The notes beneath the pieces were generated by a model, which was not told the DNA's origin, searched no databases, and saw only the letters and a program-made list of their open reading frames with translations. The position numbers and the translations under genes are program-made. Of a stretch of DNA of 64,000 nucleotides, positions 10,279 to 20,815 are shown piece after piece (position 1 is the first letter of the stretch; the number at the start of each line of letters is the position of its first letter). The DNA is from Rapana venosa (lineage: Eukaryota; Mollusca; Gastropoda; Neogastropoda; Muricidae): NCBI GenBank assembly GCA_028751875.1, contig CM054145.1, forward strand, positions 2,398,476-2,462,475, in the 5' to 3' direction.

Positions 10279-10314
<36 letters not shown>
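10123..10314. repeat. Long compound (CA)n microsatellite
   Basis: About 190 bp of CA with regular interruptions (CACCACACAC, ACACTCACACACAAC). It produces spurious open frames in all six readings. Confidence 0.95.
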
Positions 10315-10315
<1 letters not shown>

Positions 10316-10329
10316 CACAGAGTTTTTAC

Positions 10330-10450
10330 AGTTTTTTTTCTTTCTTTAGATAGATGGCTTGATGAAAAAAAGCAAATGCACTGCTTATTCAATGTACCAT
10401 CTGAAAATAAAAGTTTGACTTGACTTGACTTGACTTGACTTGACTTGACA
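10330..10450 (+). repeat. SINE-like 3' end with (TTGAC)n tail
   Basis: A GATGAAAAAAAGCA block, TTATTCAATG, then AAAATAAAAG, leads into seven TTGAC units (10416-10448). Pentanucleotide tails like this mark the 3' end of a retroposon. Confidence 0.6.
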
Positions 10451-10515
10451 GACACACACACACACTACAGTCATGTCGTGGGTTTATGTAGCATGTTACT
10501 GTGTTGTGTGTCCAG

Positions 10516-10591
10516 GGCTGAGGTGTCAGGAGGGTGAAGATGTTGGACATGGGGAGACGGAGGACAGACGGAGGAAGGAACATTGTGAATG
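10516..10591 (+). CDS. Candidate internal exon, unidentified gene
   Basis: Flanked by TGTGTGTCCAG and GTAATTTC. In the one open frame it reads LRCQEGEDVGHGETEDRRRK then EHCE, ending with two bases (TG) of a split codon. Its end phase matches the start phase of the candidate exon at 15208. The protein is charged and unrecognised. Such a short open stretch can arise by chance. Confidence 0.2.
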
Positions 10592-11245
10592 GTAATTTCA
10601 GCACTGTGTGTGTGCACGCACGCGTGTGTATGTGTGTGTGTGCGCGTGTATGTGTTTTGTCTGCTCATGCATAGTGGTGGGGAGGGAGGAGAGAGGGATT
10701 ACTGGACCCGACTTCTCTGCCTGAATGAACTCCTTGAGGAGTCAGTGGTTGGGGCACTGCACTGCACTGCAGGGAATGTTTCAGGCAGTGTGTGGTGGTG
10801 GGGGGACAGTTGATCCTGGCGGAGCCCATCCCTCTCTAAGTAACAAAGATGCATGCTGGGTATTTTTTTTTTAATCATCCTTGCCACTGGCCATAGCTGG
10901 CCTGCTCTTCTGTGTAAGATGGATGGGTTTTAATATGTGTATAAAACAGGGCTGCCTCCCCCACGATCCGTTTGTTTTTCCATAGAAAAATTATGACATA
11001 CTATGGTTGAAATCTTGTGACTTTTCGACGCGTCAAAAATACAAATCTTTTGTTTGCTACTCTACCGTCATTCTTTAAGAAACTTTCTCATTTTTGGCAC
11101 GTTTGTTCTGGGAAAAGATTTTTTCCTGTGTGGATACACATTTGTGCGCAATGTTTACAAAATGCCAGTCGTGGGAAAACATTTGCAATTGAGAACAAGA
11201 AAACGATGAGGCCAGTAGCCAATGTTTAACCCTTATTTTTTGGGG

Positions 11246-11600
11246 TGGGGTGCAGGATAGCCTAGTGGGTAGAGCACTGTGCTTGCGATTTGGTGGCCTG
11301 GGTTCAAGCCACAGCCTTCCCCCATTGGGATGCTGTGGGTCTGTCAGTATGGTCCCCGCCTTCTATGCTAGGAATTCCTTCTTTTCTATCCCTCTCCTTG
11401 TTTCTTCCTTTTTCTCCAGTCGCCTTATTTTCTGCCTCCTTGGTCCGTTCTGCTGCCTTTTCTTGTCAGAAAAACTTAAAAGATAACAGTTGCCCGTGCC
11501 GAAGTTGGATGCACTGGGCCTGACTTGTCAGGTGCTTAGCGGCAGAGCAACGTATTTTTGCTCGTGTGATCGATACAGTGTAGTGTATTTTTTTTAGTTA
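11246..11600 (+). mobile_element. tRNA-derived SINE (family S4)
   Basis: The head shows a box A (TAGCCTAGTGGGTAGAGCA) and a GGTTCAAGCC box B about 35 bp later. A body with GGAATTCCTTCTTTTCTATC and GGGCCTGACTTGTCAGGTGC follows. A second, diverged copy is at 33590-33905. Confidence 0.75.
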
Positions 11601-11681
11601 GCATAGGACAGGCAGCTGAGCTGCAAGGTCCCTAAAAAACACCCCCCCAAAATCAGTTTCTGATGTAAAATTGAATAACAC

Positions 11682-11765
11682 ACACACACACACACACACA
11701 CTGCACACGCACACAGCGCGCGCACACACAGTGCACACACAGCGTGTGCACACTCACACACACAT
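11682..11765. repeat. Imperfect (CA)n/(GC) microsatellite
   Basis: CA tract interrupted by GCGCGC and GTGCACAC units. Confidence 0.85.
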
Positions 11766-11819
11766 TGCGCTCGCTCTAAAATCTAATATCACGTAATGTG
11801 AAAAGACGTTAAATTAAAT

Positions 11820-12150
11820 TGTGCTCGCCATCTGAAGACGCTGGGTTCGATTCCCATTCAAGGGGATATTTTCCCCTGGAGTTAGCATCAGTGCCGACTC
11901 CACTCTCCCCAAAAGTCCTTCCGATGAGACTTTAAACCGAGGCCCCGTGTGCGAACGCATGCAGAATATCTTGCACACATGTTAAATTCTGTTCCACTTT
12001 TCATAAGAGTAGGCCATTGTGTGCCGGTGGGAACAGATGACAGAATTTACAAAACCGCTTATACAACGGGGACTGGATGTAAAAAAGCACGTAAGTGCTT
12101 ATTCCATTATCCTTGATATAAAAAAAATATAAATAAATAAACACACACAT
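11820..12150 (+). mobile_element. tRNA-derived SINE (family S2)
   Basis: Starts with the remains of a tRNA head carrying GGTTCGATTCC (about 11844). The body has CAAGGGGATATTTTCCCCTG, CCGATGAGACTTTAAACCGA and GGCCATTGTGTGCCGGTG. The end reads GGGGACTGGATGTAAAAAAG and then an ATAAATAAATAA tail. Other copies are at 58263 (+), 13690/14667 (split), 23690 (-), 51985 and 56845. Confidence 0.8.
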
Positions 12151-12387
12151 ACACAGAGTGCACATATACATACTTAACACATGTACATAGACATTAGTAC
12201 AATAATGTCTTTGCACAAATGCACCCTCGTACATGCTGACACACATGCACGTACACACACTAGATGGATCAGTGTACTGGTTTTTTTGGTTTGGTTTTTG
12301 TGTAGGTCTGGGTGAAAGTTTACATAATTATGTGATTGTTTTTGGCTACCATTAAGGTAGCTGCATTTCAGCTATGTGAATTTTTTG

Positions 12388-12910
12388 TATGTCTGATATC
12401 AGTGTTGTGTGAAGAGACTATGTGTGATATCAGTGTTGTGTGAAGAGACTATGTCTGATATCAGTGTTGTGTGAAGAGACTATGTCCAGTATTGTGTGAA
12501 GAGACTATGTCTGATATCAGTATTGTGTGAAGAGACTATGTGTGATATCAGTATTGTGTGAAGAGACTATGTCTGATATCAGTATAGTGTGAAGAGACTA
12601 TGTCTGATATCAGTATAGTGTGAAGAGACTATGTGTGATATCAGTGTTGTGTGAAGAGACTATGTCTGATATCAGTATAGTGTGAAGAGACTATGTGTGA
12701 TATCAGTATAGTGTGAAGAGACTATGTGTGATATCAGTATAGTGTGAAGAGACAATGTCTGATATCAGTATAGTGTGAAGAGACGATGTCTGATATCAGT
12801 ATAGTGTGAAGAGACGATGTCTGATATCAGTATAGTGTGAAGAGACGATGTCTGATATCAGTATAGTGTGAAGAGACGATGTCTGATATCAGTATTGTGT
12901 GAAGAGATGA
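12388..12910 (+). repeat. 31-bp minisatellite, about 17 copies
   Basis: The unit contains TGATATCAGT, then (G/A)T(T/A)GTGTGAAGAGAC and (T/G)ATGT(C/G). Variants group by neighbourhood: GTTGTG at the left, ATAGTG in the centre, GACGATG at the right. That pattern suggests expansion by successive local duplication. One unit (about 12481-12503) has an internal deletion. Confidence 0.95.
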
Positions 12911-13137
12911 CGTAAAATTGAACACAACAGACACACACACATTCACACTGTGTATAATCCAACCAGCCAGGGCCCCCCTGTCACTTCAAGACACCACAGT
13001 CCTATAAAAAATTGCTCTTTTCTTTTCCATATACATTTCTCAGGTGCACCGGGGTATTTTCATGCTTCTGCAACACTCCCATTTTCTGACATGAGTCTAT
13101 CATGAGAACATTAATGTGGGTATTTCATCTTCTGATT

Positions 13138-13208
13138 GTGTATACACACAAGCAGAATATTGTGTATACACACAAGCAGAATATTGTGTATACACACAAG
13201 CAGAATAA
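13138..13208 (+). repeat. 24-bp tandem repeat, three copies
   Basis: A unit of GTGTATACACACAAGCAGAA plus ATATT, repeated three times. The length is a multiple of three, so it reads as IVYTHKQN three times in one frame. No gene is implied. Confidence 0.9.
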
Positions 13209-13259
13209 GCCAATATGCACACATATACACACACACTTGGACACACGCGCGCGCACACA

Positions 13260-13293
13260 CATATATATATATTTTTTAAAATATATATATATT

Positions 13294-13348
<55 letters not shown>
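13260..13348. repeat. (TA)n microsatellite
   Basis: Long TA tract interrupted by TTTTTTAAAA and ATTATACAT. Confidence 0.95.
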
Positions 13349-13353
<5 letters not shown>

Positions 13354-13414
13354 GCACACATGTATGCACTTAACACACACACAGCCTATACAGAATCATA
13401 TAACCATCTTTTTT

Positions 13415-13640
13415 TGTTCTTCTTCTTCAGCTGGAGCTCCAAGGTTCAGCAATGGTGAGATTTTTGTGTATGCAACTGTGGTTTTTTTCTCCCCTATAAT
13501 TTAGGTAGCAGGGAATCGCCAGCAGTGCAGAAAGTGACTGACAAGTTGGAGTGTATGTCCTGACAGTTCTGAGGGAGGCTCCATTCCAACCAGGCTGGGG
13601 TGATGTAGCTCTGCCCACAGGCTTCTTACAGTGCCCGTGC
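13415..13640 (-). mobile_element. SINE fragment (family S1), minus orientation
   Basis: CTTCAGCTGGAGCTCCAAGG and GGTGAGATTTTTGTGTATGC align with 1340-1390 and 61222-61275, parts of the S1 family in reverse orientation. This explains what at first looks like a splice-flanked 24-bp exon at 13431-13454. Confidence 0.55.
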
Positions 13641-13689
13641 CCCAGTCTTCAGTGTGATGGTATGCTCTTCCTAGTGTGGGGGTGAGGTG

Positions 13690-13772
13690 GATAAAGGACC
13701 TGGTGGTTAGAGCACCTAGGTTTGTGATCTGCTGGTGGTTTAGGGCATGGGTGTCAGTCAGTCTCTGCTAAG
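13690..13772 (+). mobile_element. SINE, left part, interrupted by LINE
   Basis: Head remnant GGTGGTTAGAGCACCTAGG and TTTGTGATCTGCTGG, comparable with 58285-58315. The SINE resumes at 14668 with GGCATCTGGTCAGAGAG and an S2-like body. Confidence 0.6.
13752..13772. repeat. 21-bp target-site duplication, left copy
   Basis: The sequence starting TGTCAGTCAGTC is repeated exactly at 14647-14667. Confidence 0.9.
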
Positions 13773-14646
13773 AGAGACCCTCCATGACTTCCACTCTACC
13801 ATCTCCATTGGCGGCAGACCCCTCAACAACTTGCGGTTTGCCGATGGCATTGACCTCATGGGTGGAAGTAACACAGAGCTGCAAGATCTTACGACCAGAC
13901 TTGAGAACAGAGCTGGAGTATATGGGATGGAGGTGAGCTCGGAGAAAAGTAACGTACTTGTGAACAGCACTAGCAACGCCACTGCTAAAATTTACATGAA
14001 CGGCCAACAACTGGAGGAGGTAGACGCTTTTAAATACCTTGGCGCTACACTCACAAAGGACGGGCGATCGACGACAGAAATCAAAGTCAGAATAGCCATG
14101 GCAACATCTTCCATGACAAAACTCACCACCATATGGAAAAGTAAAGAGATCAGTTTCCCAATCAAACTAAAGCTCTACAAAGCCCTAATTCAGACTATAC
14201 TGCTGTACGGAAGTGAAACCTGGACATTGACTGCTGAAACAGCAAAGCGAATCCAGTCATTTGAAACAAAATGCCATAGAAAACTACTGGGCATATCCTG
14301 GAGAGAACGAAAGACCAATGAATTTGTCAAGAGTCAAATAACATGGCTGGAAGGTCCACAAGAACCCCTTCTCACCATCGTCAAGAAGAAAAAGCTGACA
14401 TGGTTCGGCCACGTCACCCGCCACAACACTCTGCCCAAAACAGTACTGCAGGGAACACTTGAAGGTGGCAGAAAGAGGGGAAGACAGAACAAGTCATGGA
14501 TGGACAACATCAGAGAATGGACCAGGATAAATGACTCGGCACTACTGCGCAGAACCGAGGACCGAGATGGATGGAGGAGGCTTACCAGGGCATCGTCTTT
14601 CGTGTCTCCCCCACGACCGCCAAGGTCACGGGTCTGATGATGATGA
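13773..14646 (+). mobile_element. RTE-like LINE, 5'-truncated, near-intact RT C-terminal frame
   Basis: One open frame of about 285 codons encodes the RT palm-to-C-terminus. It has TISIGGRPLNNLRFADGIDL, with FADG replacing FADD (catalytic Asp lost), then MEVSSEKSNVL and FKYLGATLTKDG. LYGSETWTLTAETAKRIQ, KKLTWFGHVTRHNTLPKTVL and GRQNKSWMDNIREW follow. It stops at 14637 and is followed by a TGATGATGATG tail, typical of RTE 3' ends. An exact 21-bp direct repeat flanks it. The 5' truncation removed endonuclease and fingers. The one long frame suggests a fairly young insertion. Confidence 0.92.
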
Positions 14647-14667
14647 TGTCAGTCAGTCTCTGCTAAG
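14647..14667. repeat. 21-bp target-site duplication, right copy
   Basis: Exact repeat of 13752-13772, directly after the TGATGATGATG tail. Confidence 0.9.
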
Positions 14668-14815
14668 GCATCTGGTCAGAGAGATTTTTCCTCTGGAGGT
14701 AACTTTGATTCTGACCCCACTTCCCTGAAAGTGTTTCAGATCAGTCTGTGAACTGAGGTCCTGTGTGTGATTGTACAAGGAACATCTTGTGCACACATTA
14801 AAACCCTTCTTTTTT
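14668..14815 (+). mobile_element. SINE, right part, resumed after LINE insertion
   Basis: GATTTTTCCTCTGGAGG, CTGACCCCACTTCCC, GTGAACTGAGGTCCTGTGTG and AACATCTTGTGCACACATTA match the S2 family body (compare 58345-58450). Confidence 0.65.
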
Positions 14816-15086
14816 TTTGTCAGTGTGGTCAGCTATGGGCAGTGGTATGTGTGGAAAGAAGCATACCCAGCATGCAATCTGTAATAAAAAAAAGTTTAGG
14901 CGCTGCCAGGTTCAATGTTCTTGATACACTGCATGAACAAATTCAGTGCAGTGTCCAGACAGCTCCTGAAGGAGTGAAAGGTGTGTGTGCGCGCACGTTT
15001 GTTCATGTGTGTGCACATGCATATGTGTGTGTGCATATATGTGTGTGTGTTTCTTGTGTGTGTGTGTGTAAGAGGCTGTTACGTAC

Positions 15087-15207
15087 GCTACTGTAGTCAG
15101 TTATTTCAGAATGATCATTCATTGTGTCCACAGGGTGTGTGTGCATGTGCTGTTGGGTATGCTACTGTAGTCAGTTCATTCAGTATGTTCATTCATTGTG
15201 TCCACAG
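15087..15207 (+). repeat. 74-bp-offset tandem duplication carrying two splice-acceptor-like sites
   Basis: A block from GCTACTGTAGTCAGTT to CATTGTGTCCACAG occurs at 15087-15133 and again at 15161-15207. Both copies end in the same TGTCCACAG. Only the second directly precedes the candidate exon at 15208. Confidence 0.75.
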
Positions 15208-15275
15208 GTTTGGTGTATCCACACAGCTGAAGATGCAGAAATATCTGGACCCTGCCTGTCATGTGTCCTCAGTAG
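15208..15275 (+). CDS. Candidate internal exon, unidentified gene
   Basis: Lies between TGTCCACAG and GTATGATATG. It reads FGVSTQLKMQKYLDPACHVS then SV, entering with one base of a split codon and leaving with one. The start resembles the candidate exon at 1951 (FGVPKQLK), which suggests paralogous exons or an unrecognised shared repeat. No family assigned. Confidence 0.25.
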
Positions 15276-15430
15276 GTATGATATGTGATTGTGTGTGTTG
15301 GTGTGTATTCAAATATCTTTCTTTGCATTTTAGCAACAATAACAAAATGTTTTGCATAAAGAAATTGCCGATTGTTGCTGGTGAATACGATGATGGCAGG
15401 GATGCAAGATGCTGTTATCATGTTCCAGCA

Positions 15431-15460
15431 GTTAACACACACACACACACACACACACAT
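15431..15460. repeat. (CA)n microsatellite
   Basis: Perfect CA tract. Confidence 0.9.
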
Positions 15461-15669
15461 AACGGGCTGAGTTGTGGATGTGGAGCAGTTTCCATCAGGA
15501 TGTCAGATTTCAGGGTCCAGAATTAACACTTGCAATAGGGAGCTGCTTCACTGAAACCAAAACTCCTACCAGTTTGCCATACTTTTTGGGAATTGGGTCT
15601 GTTCAGAAACTCATGGCTGTTAGCATTGTTTTAATGCAAAATATGATTGATTGATTGATTCAATATTAT

Positions 15670-15730
15670 TTTCAGAAGGTGAAGGAATAAGCATGATGGT
15701 TGCTTTTTTACATCCAGCCTTCTATAACAG
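15670..15730 (-). mobile_element. SINE 3'-end fragment (family S2), minus
   Basis: GGTGAAGGAATAAGCATG and CTTTTTTACATCCAGCC are the reverse complement of the S2 3' end (compare 12080-12120). Confidence 0.55.
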
Positions 15731-15831
15731 TACAACTAGTGAACGCAAATTAATAAGAAAATTGAAAAATCCACAAGCTTACTTCTGTAATAATCAATGA
15801 AACATAATAGTTAGTAACTGTGAGGATATTA

Positions 15832-15849
15832 CACACACACACACACACA

Positions 15850-15887
<38 letters not shown>

Positions 15888-15907
15888 TACACACACACAC
15901 ACACACG
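15832..15907. repeat. Compound (CA)n microsatellite
   Basis: Three CA blocks separated by ACTCTTAC. Confidence 0.9.
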
Positions 15908-16079
15908 AGATAGAGAGAGAAGATTTGCAGAAGGAAAGGATAGAGATATTGTCAGAAGATAGATTGAATTCTTGCATGTAATGTGTGACAGTTGATATAT
16001 GAAGACAGTACAATTGATTGAGGGTGGGTAAAGAAATATAAAGATTCTCTTAAGACAAAAGTATATTGTGATTTTCAGA

Positions 16080-18560
16080 AGTACTCTTTTAATGTGTTTT
16101 CACAAGCACAGTCCCAAAGAGTAGATCCGTAGTCGATTTTATGTGAGCATGGAAAAATTGTTTCCCAACATGAAAAGGGAGGAAATTATTAATTTTAGAT
16201 AGCTGAAAAACCTTTGTTGACACTCGTTTGGTTTGTTGGGTAATGTGATTAGACCATGATAAATTATTATCTACAGTAAGACCTAAAACTTTATGTGACT
16301 TGACTTCTTCAATCTTAATCATTATTTATGTCGATAGGTGGAATAACATCATTTAAATTTTGACGTTTATGCCTAGTTGTTACAAGCATTTGTTTTGTCT
16401 TTTATGAATTTAAAGACATATGGTTCAATTCAGTCCATCTAATTAAGTCGTTGGTGCTCATTTGTAAGTTCTTATATAACGATGGAATATCTTGATGGTT
16501 ACAGGAGATAGTAGTGTCATCAGCTAAGAGTTCACATGTAGATTTGATTTTTTTTTAAAAAGGTAAATAATTAATATGCAGTTAAAAAACAATAGGACCT
16601 AGGATCGACCCTTGTGGTATGCCGAATTTCTGTGGTAGAATGCTGGACTATTTATTATTTATGCACACAGTTTGTTGACGGCAGTTAAGAAAGGAGTCTG
16701 TAAGAGCAAGAGTATTGGCAGAAAATCTGTAAACGGAGAGCTTATGAAGAAGCAGAGTATGGGCAAGTGTAGCACAATCCACACAAACAATTCCGTTGAA
16801 TTTGTTATCACTTATATTTGAAAGCCAATTATCTACGAGTTTTGTTAAGGAAGTGTGACAGGAATGCTTCTCTCGAAATCGGGATTGACTAGGATGTAGA
16901 AGATCAACTTTTTTAACATGAGATAGAATATGACGTTTTATACGTTGCTCAAGAGGTTTAGACAGAACTGATAGAATGGAAATGGGTCTGTAGTTGGATG
17001 GCTCCTTCCTTTCACCTGATTTATATATAGGGAGTATTTTGCTTATTTTAAATGCTTTGGGAAAATAATGTTTGTCGATGCATAGTTTAAAAATGTATGT
17101 AAGTGAATCAGTATTATAAGATGCACAAAGTTGAATAATTTTCCCATCAAGGCCATCCAGACCTTTTATGTTTGTTGGTTTTAGTTTTACTAAACTATAA
17201 TAAACTTCAAAAATATTGTTATAGGTGGTATTGATAGCGGCGTATGTATATTTTTATTTTTGCAGAATTCCCTGAAAGACAATAAATCGTTCATGGTTGA
17301 TTTGTCATTTTGAACTATTTTGCCTGCTATATTTGCAAAATGGTGATTCAAGTCATGAGGGGACAAATTTTGGGCAGTCAAGACAGTGGTTGAAGTTTGC
17401 TTGTTGGTAAGAGAGTTTATTGCTTTCCATACAGATTTTGGATTTTATTGGAACCTGCTAGTTCTATGAAATACTTCTTTTTTGAAGCAGGTAAAAGAGA
17501 GTTGTATTTGTTCCTTTGTTTCTTATATTCGTCATGTTTCTTAGAAGCTAGTAAGGAGTCTCTAATGTATCTAGCTTCTTCTATATTTTTTGTTAACCAT
17601 GGGGGTCCAGGATTATGTTTTATTCTTTTAGATTTAATTGGAACATGTTTGTCATATATAGCTTTGAAAGCGTTGTACCAACATTGCAAGGCTTCATCGG
17701 GTCACTATAATGATAAACACGACAAAGGTGAGAGAGATCTAAATCAAACAAACATCTTTTTTTGTTAAACTTAGAAAAACAATGATAACTGATTGTTTTG
17801 TGTCCAGATTTAGGAACTTTTTAGCCCTTTTTAAACCCTGTTACACATACATCTTTATGATCACTACATCCCAGCAATAGGTGAGAAAACCTCAACTATA
17901 TTTGTTTATTAGTAACGTAAATGTGATGGTTAGAGTTTCAGATGATGCCCTAATTCTAGCAGGGTTGTGGATAAGTTGGGTGAGGCAGCAGCTGTCACAT
18001 AGTTGTTTCCACTGGGTATGCTGTTTCAACAAGTCCATATTTATTAAAGTCACCAAACAGTAGGGTCCCATTAGATTTTAAACTGACGCTATCCAGCATA
18101 GAATTGAATGAATCAAACCATGGGTTTCTCTCTGTAGGGTTTCTATATATAAAACCAGCTAGCAAGGGTTTGTTATGTTTTAAGTGAATTTCTATCCAAA
18201 TAGATTCAACACCATGATTTGCTAGACTGTCTGCTTTATACTCATTGACTGGGGATAGTACAATAGCAGTCCCTTTCATTTTTACGTCTTGGATCTACAG
18301 GGATAAAGTTGTAGCCTGCTATAGATATATCGGAATCTAAAATATTCTCATGTAAATGAGATTCTGAGATTTTAAAAAAATGGAATTGCTTCTCACCATT
18401 ACGTAACATAGATGAAATATCTGTTACTTTGTTGGCAGCATAGTTAATATTCAAATAGCTGAATCTAAGCCCTTCTTTAGAGGGCCAGGAATGGAGACAA
18501 GTAGGCATGGTGTGTAAGATAGATCTTACTATTGCTACTGATGGCAGCAAGAATATTTTA
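16080..18560 (-). mobile_element. Decayed LINE ORF2: endonuclease plus reverse transcriptase
   Basis: From the right on the minus strand: APE-type endonuclease (LRFSYLNINYAANKVTDISS near 18470; HLHENILDSDISIAGYNFIP; then NHGVESIWIEIHLK, LAGFIYRNP and LLFGDFN near 18050-18200). A linker follows (NPGPPWLTKNIEEARYIRDS near 17600). The RT has GIPQGSILGP (about 16600-16625), the catalytic ELLADDTTIS box (about 16510-16535, both Asp present) and HKVLGLTVDNNLSWSNHI near 16250. Stops and frameshifts split it into at least five pieces. The layout fits a CR1/Jockey-group LINE about 2.5 kb long and close to full ORF2 length. Confidence 0.85.
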
Positions 18561-19390
18561 AAGGATCAGTACAAAGCTCAACCAATAAACTATAAAGTTT
18601 TACATAGAACCAGATCAATTAGTTACATTAAAAATGAAGACAAGATTAGAGTAACAGTCTAGATCTAGTAGGAAAAAAGAGGAACTGGCTGAAAAGTACT
18701 AACAACAATTGTAACAAATACGACCAAATGTCAGTAACAGGGAAACTGAATAACGGTAACTGGTAGAGTGAACCAATGTCAGATTGTCTAAAGATGTAGG
18801 GAGTAACTCAATACAACTCAACTTTTGCGGTAACAAAGCTTCTGCAGATTGTCTCTTTTAGTAGATGGAATGATCCTGTCATTTGGGAAAGTCTGGCCTC
18901 TGACTGCACACAGTATGCACGTTATAACACACACGCACACGCACACACACACACACACACACACCACATTGACAATTAAAATTATTCCTTAGTGCCGTGT
19001 TCTGCAGAGTGACAACACTCACAATGTGCTTCTTAGAATGGGTTTTATATCAAATGAAAGCTAATACAATTATCTATATATGACTTTTAGTTGCAAGATT
19101 TATAGAAAATGTAGAAGACATTTATAAGAAAAATGGTTTTTAAAAATATAAAACTTTGTTGACTTTAAAAAAAAATTATTATTACACCAACAGACTTGTT
19201 CAAATAAAAACAGTAGGAACTTTTTTCTTTTCTTTCAACATTTTAACTCTGAAACGGCAAGAATTTTTTTCTTTCAACATTTTATCTAGCAGTGTACACT
19301 GTTCTGTTCCAACTCATAGATAGTCTGAGCATAATATCCATATGTAATGCTGTTCCTTCAAGAAATGATATTCTTGGTATTATTATCATA
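18560..19390. other. Unassigned; (CA)n at 18930-18964
   Basis: May include the 5' region of the adjacent LINE, but no motif supports that. Confidence 0.4.
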
Positions 19391-19394
19391 CCTT

Positions 19395-19470
19395 AAGCTG
19401 AAACCCAGAGGTTCACCAAAGGTGAGATTTTGCTTATGCAACTAAACACAACTGGAGCACTTCTCTAAAA
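19395..19470 (-). mobile_element. SINE fragment (family S1), minus
   Basis: GAGGTTCACCAAAGGTGAGA and TTGCTTATGCAACT parallel 61235-61275 and 13437-13470. Confidence 0.45.
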
Positions 19471-19689
19471 TCAAAATAGTTCCAACTTCAAATGTTAACC
19501 TTCAACATAGGCCTTCTTTGACAACTTTCATTTGTTCGTCGAATGCCACGCCAATTTCTTTTGAATCCACATCCATATGTCTACTTGCTGGCCAGCTTGT
19601 GCTGTGACCCACATCTGTGATCCTGGTGCACGGAAACAAACTACTTGAGACCAGGTTTTAATTCAGGCAGTCCTCTAATTCCCCAGGTG

Positions 19690-20311
19690 TAATATTCAGC
19701 TGTTTTTTTCTTTCTTTCTTTTTTGAAGCCCAGATCGAGCTTGTGCTACAGAAGATTTCAGAAGAGACTTTGTAGCAGCAGTTGTGTCCTGGTTCCTCTT
19801 CCAAACAATGTCTGTGCTGGAGAAGTGTTCAGCACTTCAGATGGTGTGTTTCTTTGCTCCAAGAAAGCTAAATAACCGTCCTGACCACTTTTGTGACAGT
19901 TCTGTGGTTTCAGCTTTCCCATTAGCTTGAGGGTAACCAGGAGAACTGGTGATAATGATGTTCAAAACCTTGCGACTGAAAGAATTTCATAACCTCGTGT
20001 GAGCTGAAAGGGGATCCATTATCAGTCATCGGTCTTTCTGGAATTATATGTCTTGCAACATGAGCCTTTATCTTCTTGATGACTTCAGCGCTATCTCTGC
20101 TAGTCAGAACATTTACTGGGGAAAAAATCGGAGTAATGATCAGCCACCTCTTGGTAGCTTCTCTTCTTCTTTTTTTAAAAACTTTAACATATTCTTGACC
20201 AGTAAGTAACTTCCTTTGCTCACCTGATATAACCTTAAATGCCAGCATGACATGCATGAATTTTTTGCCAAAAATGTTTTGTCTCTGCTGTTTAGGAACA
20301 ACTTTGTTCAA
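19690..20311 (-). mobile_element. Ty3/gypsy-type integrase fragment
   Basis: The minus strand reads RDSAEVIKKIKAHVARHIIP and MTDNGSPFSSHEVMKFFQSQ, then (after a shift) a SPGYPQANGKAE-like block. TDNG holds the second catalytic Asp and the NGKAE block the catalytic Glu of a DDE integrase core. The order of motifs and the upstream RNase H identify Ty3/gypsy. Multiple stops follow, so it is a dead element. Confidence 0.85.
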
Positions 20312-20485
20312 AGGGGAGTGATTTATTTAAGACACACAGACAGTTAATCATGAAAAAGAAAATAGTCTTGGATGTTTTCTGCTAAAGACTTCTTTTCTTC
20401 AGGCCAGCCTTCAAGAATGATTTTCATCAGCCGACTCAAATCTTCTTCTTCTTTTGTTGCTTTTTGCAGATTGGAAAGAGGCATT
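20312..20485 (-). mobile_element. Gypsy pol RNase H-integrase linker
   Basis: On the minus strand LSNLQKATKEEEDLSRLMKI and ILEGWPEEKK correspond to the spacer that follows RNase H in gypsy pol. It is contiguous with the integrase at 20311 and separated from the RNase H end at about 20816 by an inserted LINE piece. Confidence 0.7.
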
Positions 20486-20815
20486 TCACTTAGTTACATC
20501 CTGAGTGCTGATCAAGTACCCCACCAGAGAACTAGAAACAGCAAATATCCAACAGGGACACACTGCACTAACTACCAGGCAGAAAGAAATCCAAGCCTTG
20601 AAACAAGCTGCCACTATGGTCAGACACTTCAGAGATGATGCCAGCAAGTGGTTTTCTTCACTGATGCCTGTCAGTCCTACAAGCCCTGTGCTGTCTGCAG
20701 ACAAAGAAACAGAACTCCGGCAGGAACTACAGCTCCTTACACAAAACAAACGTGTAAAGCTGCAATGGATCCCTGCCCACTGTGGTATACCTGATTCAGT
20801 GCAGAAAGTCAGTTC
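20486..20815 (+). mobile_element. LINE RNase H fragment inserted into gypsy pol
   Basis: The plus strand carries KVKLQWIPAHCGI(P)-type sequence (VKLQWIPAHCGIPDS near 20755-20800), the last catalytic strand and His loop of a LINE RNase H. A TDA-like first strand is near 20660. Its orientation is opposite to the gypsy remnant, whose pol reading resumes on both sides, so it is a nested insertion. Confidence 0.65.

Noticed and set aside
10083..10461. His/Thr- and Cys/Val-rich ORFs
   Set aside because: Translations of the CA/GT microsatellite.
12388..12910. A CRISPR-like array
   Set aside because: The 31-bp units are contiguous with no unique spacers, and the context is an animal genome; it is a minisatellite.
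13431..13454. A 24-bp micro-exon between TTCTTCTTCAG and GTGAGATT whose phases fit the exon candidates at 10516 and 15208
   Set aside because: The same sequence (GCTC...AAGGTTCA...GGTGAGATTTT) recurs at 19410, 61230 and, more diverged, 1345 as part of a SINE core in minus orientation.
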